Shown here in pieces: positions 6,236 through 9,321 of a stretch of 9,321 nt of DNA. Origin of the DNA: DATGKK01 sp035294725 (GTDB lineage: Bacteria; Actinomycetota; Acidimicrobiia; Acidimicrobiales; Bog-793); assembly GCA_035294725.1 (NCBI GenBank), contig DATGKK010000042.1, forward strand, positions 1-9,321, in the 5' to 3' direction. The first letter of the stretch is position 1; the number at the start of each line of letters is the position of its first letter. The translations under genes and the position numbers were made by a program. The notes below the pieces were generated by a model. The model saw only the letters and a list, made by a program, of their open reading frames with translations, was not told the DNA's origin and did no database searches.

Positions 6236-9200
6236 TCATCGTGGTGCCCCCGCGATGCCCCAGAGCTTGTCCCAGTCGAAGGTGGTGGAGCGCTCGGCGA
6301 AGTGCAGCTCGCCCGACTTACCTGCAAAGGGGTTGTACAGGTAGCGGACCTCGCAGGTGTCGTCGCTGTGGACCTCGACGAGCGCCAGGAGATAGTGGTC
6401 AGCAGCGTTGAGCCCCGTGAGGATCTCGTTTCGGGTGACACTGACAGTGGTCGAGCCTTCGATCCGCCCCTTGACCTCGATGAGCAACAGATGGCCGCCG
6501 GCATCGATGGAGCGGATGTCGAAACCTGGGTTGGCGTGCGACATCGCCTCGGCATGCCGCCCGAGCCGAGCCTCCGCCTCGAGCACGGCGCGCATCGCCC
6601 GCTCCTCGATGACCCGAGTCTCTCGGGCGAGTTGGCTGGCGGTTGCTGCGTCGGCGTCGCCGAGCGCGGCGAGGAGCCCGGCGGCAATGACGAGTGCGGC
6701 ACCGACGAGCACGGGGGGTAGGGCTTGGAGCCGGCGTTCTTCTTCGAGCTCAGCGAGCCGGCGTCGCATGCGGCCGGCGAGCTCGTCGGCGCGGGCTTGG
6801 GCGCGTTCGGGGTTCATCTTCGGTTGGCGGCCCTGGGCGGCCTGTTCCTTGAGCACAGCAGCGCGCTGATCCCAGTGGTTGATCTCCCGGGTGAGCCGGG
6901 CCCGTACGGCCGTGATCGTGCGTTCGACGCGCTCGTTGACCCTGGCGCTCACCTCAGAGAGGTGTGCGGGGACGATGTGCTCGATCGCGTAGTCGAGCGC
7001 GCGTCGTTCGAGGTCCGGCGCAGACAGCCAATCCTCCGCGAGGATGCGCTTGGCGATGGCGAGCTCGTCGGGGCTGGCGGGGCGGTAGTCGAGGTACGGC
7101 GCCCAGCCACCCGGCGAGCCGTTGCCGTCGCGATCGACGCTCACGAACTCGAAGCGCTTGGACACGACGTGGTCGGCGCCTCCCGGGCCTGGGCGGGCGT
7201 CGGTGATGGTGTGCTCGAGGTAGCAGAGCACCCGAGGGACCTCGGAGGGGTCGGTTTCGTCGATGAGCACCGCACCCGATGACAGCAGCGAGCCGTGGCG
7301 TTCGATGATGCGCGCGACGACGGCGTCCAAGAGGGGATGTCCGGGTGCCACGAGCTCGGCGGGAGGACGGCCCGGTTGGTGGATGAGCGCCTTGTCGAAA
7401 CAGATCCGCTCGTAGCGTGGCAGCACCTGCCGGCCCGAGCGGGCCGTCGTCGAGCGCACCTCGGCGGGGACGTGGGTGACCTCGTAGCGCTGCGGTTCGC
7501 GCTCGACGAGCCGGCCCCCGAGGGCGGTGAGCGCCCGCTCGAAGAACGCATGGACGTAGTGGGGTTGGAGCCGACGGGCCGCGGCCTCTTCCATCTGGAG
7601 GCGCAGCCGGGTGAGATCTGCTTCGGAGAGCACCTCGGAGGCGAGCGCTTCTTGGTCGATGAGCTCTTTGATGCCGTCGCCGACGTGCGCGTCGATCACC
7701 TCTTCGAGATGCGCGCGCACGTCGGGCCGCTCCCCGTAGCGGATAGCCTCGATCAGCAGGTCCCGAAGCGTCCGGCCGGACATGGCCTGGCCGAGTACGT
7801 CGAAGACCTGTCCGCCGAGCGCCTGGCGCTGCTCGTTGAGCTTTCTGAGCAGCAGCTCGTACACCTGGCCCTCACGGGTACCGGCCGCGACGAGGTTCCA
7901 CATGTGGCAGACCTCTTCTTGGCCGATGCGGTGCACTCGCCCAAAGCGCTGCTCGATGCGGTTGGGGTTCCAGGGCAGGTCGTAGTTGACGACGAGATGG
8001 GCCCGCTGGAGGTTGATGCCTTCGCCGGCTGCGTCGGTGGCAACGAGCACGACGCAGTTGGGATCGGAGGTGAAGGTGTCCTGGGCCGCCCGGCGCTGCT
8101 CGCGGCGCATGCCACCGTGGATGGAGACGATCGCCTCGGGACGCCCGAGGAATCCTTCGAGGCGACGCACTAAGTAGTTGAGGGTGTCGCGATGCTCGGT
8201 AAAGACCAGGAGCTTCCGGCGGGCGCCAGAGATGTCGAACATCTCGGGGCCCTCAGCGAGGAGCCCGGCGAGCTCGGTCCACTTGCGGTCATCGCCTGAC
8301 GCGAGCACGCCTCGGGCGAGGGATTCGAGGTGGGTGAGCGTGGTGATCTCGGCCTCGAGCTCGGCTGCCGTTTCGGCAGCCGACGCTTCGTCGACGAGGT
8401 GCTCCTCGACCTCTTCGAGCTCCGCCGCGTCGAGGTCGCCGTCGTCGAAAGAAGCGGCGTCGAGATCCTCGACGCCCAGTCCCAGACGAGCGAGATCGTC
8501 ACCCGCACCGCCGTCGAGGGGCCCGGTGGTGAGCGCGCGCAGCTCGGCCAGGTGGTCCTCGAGACGCTTGCGGCGTCGAGCGAGGGACTGGCAGATCGCC
8601 TCGGGGGAGGACGCGAGTCGGCGTTGGAGGACGGTGAGGGCGAAGCCGACGACGTTGCGCCGCCCGGAGGCAAGCCGCTCGGCCCGGTTCATCTCCTCGG
8701 TCACATAGGTGGTGACCGCCTCGTAGAGGTCCTGCTCGGCCGCGGAGAGCTCGAAGGGGACGGTGTAGGCGCGGCGCTCGGGGAACAGCGGGCGTCCGTC
8801 GAAGCGAAGGAGCTTCTCTTTCACCATGCGACGCATCAGGTCGGTGGTGTCGATCTGTCCTGACGCCGATCGCCGCCGGCCTTCGAAGCGGTCCTGGTCC
8901 AACAGCGCCAAGAACAGCTGAAAGTCCTCGTCCTTGCCGGCGTGCGGGGTGGCGGTGAGCAGCAGCAGGTGGCGGGTGGTCGACGAGAGCAGCTTGCCGA
9001 GGCGATAGCGGCGGGTCTCGCGCACGTCGTCGCCTTCGTAGTGGGCGGTCATGCGGTGCGCCTCGTCGACGACGACCAAGTCCCACTCGGTTGCCTTGAG
9101 GCGTTCCTGGATGTCGTCGTTTCGCGACAGGTGGTCGAGGCGGGCGATGACGAGATCACGCTCGGCGAGCGGGTTGCCAGTATGGCTCGCCTCGATGGCG

Positions 9201-9321
9201 TCCCGAGTCAGGATCGCAAAGTCGAGGCCGAACTTCTCCGCGAGCTCGTCTTGCCACTGGGCGACGAGGCCGCCAGGCGCGACGACCAGACAGCGGGCCA
9301 CATCGGAACGCAGCAGGAGCT
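6236..9321 (-). CDS. SNF2/DEAH-family helicase with C-terminal DUF3883-type domain; N-terminus beyond window
   Basis: Predicted ATP-dependent DNA translocase/helicase, probably the motor that acts on foreign DNA. The window shows about 1027 residues; the frame is still open at 9321, where it reads LLLRSDVARCLVVAPGGL, that is, motif Ia. Walker A and the true start therefore lie outside, and the GTG at 9299-9301 is not the start. Visible motifs: DEAH box VVVDEAHRM (DEAH at 9056-9067); motif III TATPH (8942-8956); motif IV LLVFTEHRDT (about 8190-8220); motif V TDAAGEGINLQ (about 8005-8038); motif VI QRFGRVHRIGQ (about 7920-7955). A charged, partly coiled-coil segment follows (about 6750-6960), then LPPVLVGAALVIAAGLLAAL, typical of this helicase family. 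The last 120 residues resemble DUF3883, with GFDI and LIEVKGR, a D...ExK pattern like PD-(D/E)xK nucleases (D 6518-6520, E 6476-6478, K 6470-6472). Stop TGA at 6236-6238. Confidence 0.95.
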   Translation of the reverse strand, partial: LLLRSDVARCLVVAPGGLVAQWQDELAEKFGLDFAILTRDAIEASHTGNPLAERDLVIARLDHLSRNDDIQERLKATEWDLVVVDEAHRMTAHYEGDDVRETRRYRLGKLLSSTTRHLLLLTATPHAGKDEDFQLFLALLDQDRFEGRRRSASGQIDTTDLMRRMVKEKLLRFDGRPLFPERRAYTVPFELSAAEQDLYEAVTTYVTEEMNRAERLASGRRNVVGFALTVLQRRLASSPEAICQSLARRRKRLEDHLAELRALTTGPLDGGAGDDLARLGLGVEDLDAASFDDGDLDAAELEEVEEHLVDEASAAETAAELEAEITTLTHLESLARGVLASGDDRKWTELAGLLAEGPEMFDISGARRKLLVFTEHRDTLNYLVRRLEGFLGRPEAIVSIHGGMRREQRRAAQDTFTSDPNCVVLVATDAAGEGINLQRAHLVVNYDLPWNPNRIEQRFGRVHRIGQEEVCHMWNLVAAGTREGQVYELLLRKLNEQRQALGGQVFDVLGQAMSGRTLRDLLIEAIRYGERPDVRAHLEEVIDAHVGDGIKELIDQEALASEVLSEADLTRLRLQMEEAAARRLQPHYVHAFFERALTALGGRLVEREPQRYEVTHVPAEVRSTTARSGRQVLPRYERICFDKALIHQPGRPPAELVAPGHPLLDAVVARIIERHGSLLSSGAVLIDETDPSEVPRVLCYLEHTITDARPGPGGADHVVSKRFEFVSVDRDGNGSPGGWAPYLDYRPASPDELAIAKRILAEDWLSAPDLERRALDYAIEHIVPAHLSEVSARVNERVERTITAVRARLTREINHWDQRAAVLKEQAAQGRQPKMNPERAQARADELAGRMRRRLAELEEERRLQALPPVLVGAALVIAAGLLAALGDADAATASQLARETRVIEERAMRAVLEAEARLGRHAEAMSHANPGFDIRSIDAGGHLLLIEVKGRIEGSTTVSVTRNEILTGLNAADHYLLALVEVHSDDTCEVRYLYNPFAGKSGELHFAERSTTFDWDKLWGIAGAPR

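Larger units (their letters stand above)
1..9321 (-). other. Candidate anti-phage operon (helicase - small protein - methylase - MNT - HEPN - DUF499 ATPase)
   Basis: Six minus-strand genes in a row, with junctions of +19, +1, -1, -17 and -14 bases, so almost certainly one transcript. Helicase with DUF3883, DUF1156 methylase and DUF499 ATPase are a recurring defence-island set by established comparative genomics (from memory). No promoter or terminator lies inside the window; the promoter should be upstream of the helicase, beyond 9321. No gap over 20 bases without a gene is left. Both outer genes are cut by the window, so further components on either side cannot be excluded. Confidence 0.8.

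Noticed and set aside
6213..6239. ATG at 6237-6239 overlapping the helicase stop (ATGA), as a start for the small gene
   Set aside because: It encodes only MTDPRRPR before a TGA, in a frame different from the small gene. The ATGA may be a remnant but does not explain the coding frame.
5866..6702. 279-residue N-terminal extension of the methylase frame
   Set aside because: Ser/Pro/Arg-rich, antisense-like composition; it overlaps the helicase end and the small gene in other frames, while the ATG at 5863-5865 has its own ribosome site and starts the conserved domain.
5801..6721. Plus-strand open frame of 306 codons
   Set aside because: Antisense to the helicase end, the small gene and the methylase start; no domain recognised.
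7295..8173. Plus-strand open frame of 292 codons
   Set aside because: Antisense to the helicase core, which shows motifs V and VI in the same stretch.
9299..9301. GTG as the helicase start
   Set aside because: The upstream codons (LLLRSD) fit the family and Walker A has not yet appeared, so the gene clearly continues past the window edge.
1..9321. Classification as DISARM or BREX
   Set aside because: A helicase plus an adenine methylase recalls both, but no DrmA/B/C, PglZ or BrxC-type protein is visible; the DUF1156/DUF499 pair points to a different module.

Overview
The window is GC-rich (about 55-77% per 60-base line where counted). Codons in every real frame end mostly in G or C. This suggests an actinomycete-like, high-GC bacterium; Actinomycetota is my guess, not something the sequence proves. 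All supported genes lie on the minus strand, head to tail, with gaps or overlaps of at most about 20 bases. They form one apparent operon that runs off both ends. No tRNA, rRNA, CRISPR array, insertion sequence, terminator or promoter is visible.

In transcription order (high to low coordinates) the genes are: (1) a large SNF2/DEAH-type helicase ending in a DUF3883-type domain, cut off at its N-terminus by the window edge (6236-9321); (2) a small unrecognised protein of about 116 residues whose frame has no usable start and looks frameshifted near its 5' end (5867-6216); (3) a 906-residue DUF1156-type adenine-specific DNA methylase with a zinc-ribbon-like insertion (3145-5865); (4) a minimal nucleotidyltransferase, MNT (2771-3145); (5) a HEPN-domain protein (2368-2787); (6) a DUF499 P-loop ATPase with an N-terminal Swt1-like HEPN domain, cut off at its C-terminus by the window edge (1-2381).

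The helicase, DUF1156 methylase and DUF499 ATPase form a set I know from defence islands, where it is regarded as a restriction-modification-like or BREX/DISARM-like anti-phage module without a classical restriction enzyme. Here an MNT/HEPN toxin-antitoxin-like pair sits between methylase and ATPase, in overlapping frames. Inferred model: the methylase marks host DNA, the helicase (with a PD-(D/E)xK-like C-terminal motif) and the ATPase act on unmarked DNA, and the HEPN parts may be RNase or abortive-infection effectors. None of this is shown experimentally by the sequence.

The points most worth a second look are the small gene between helicase and methylase, which automatic gene calling is likely to miss or replace with a false N-terminal extension of the methylase; the two HEPN domains in one operon; and the MNT/HEPN pair. 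The many plus-strand open frames are antisense shadows of these genes.
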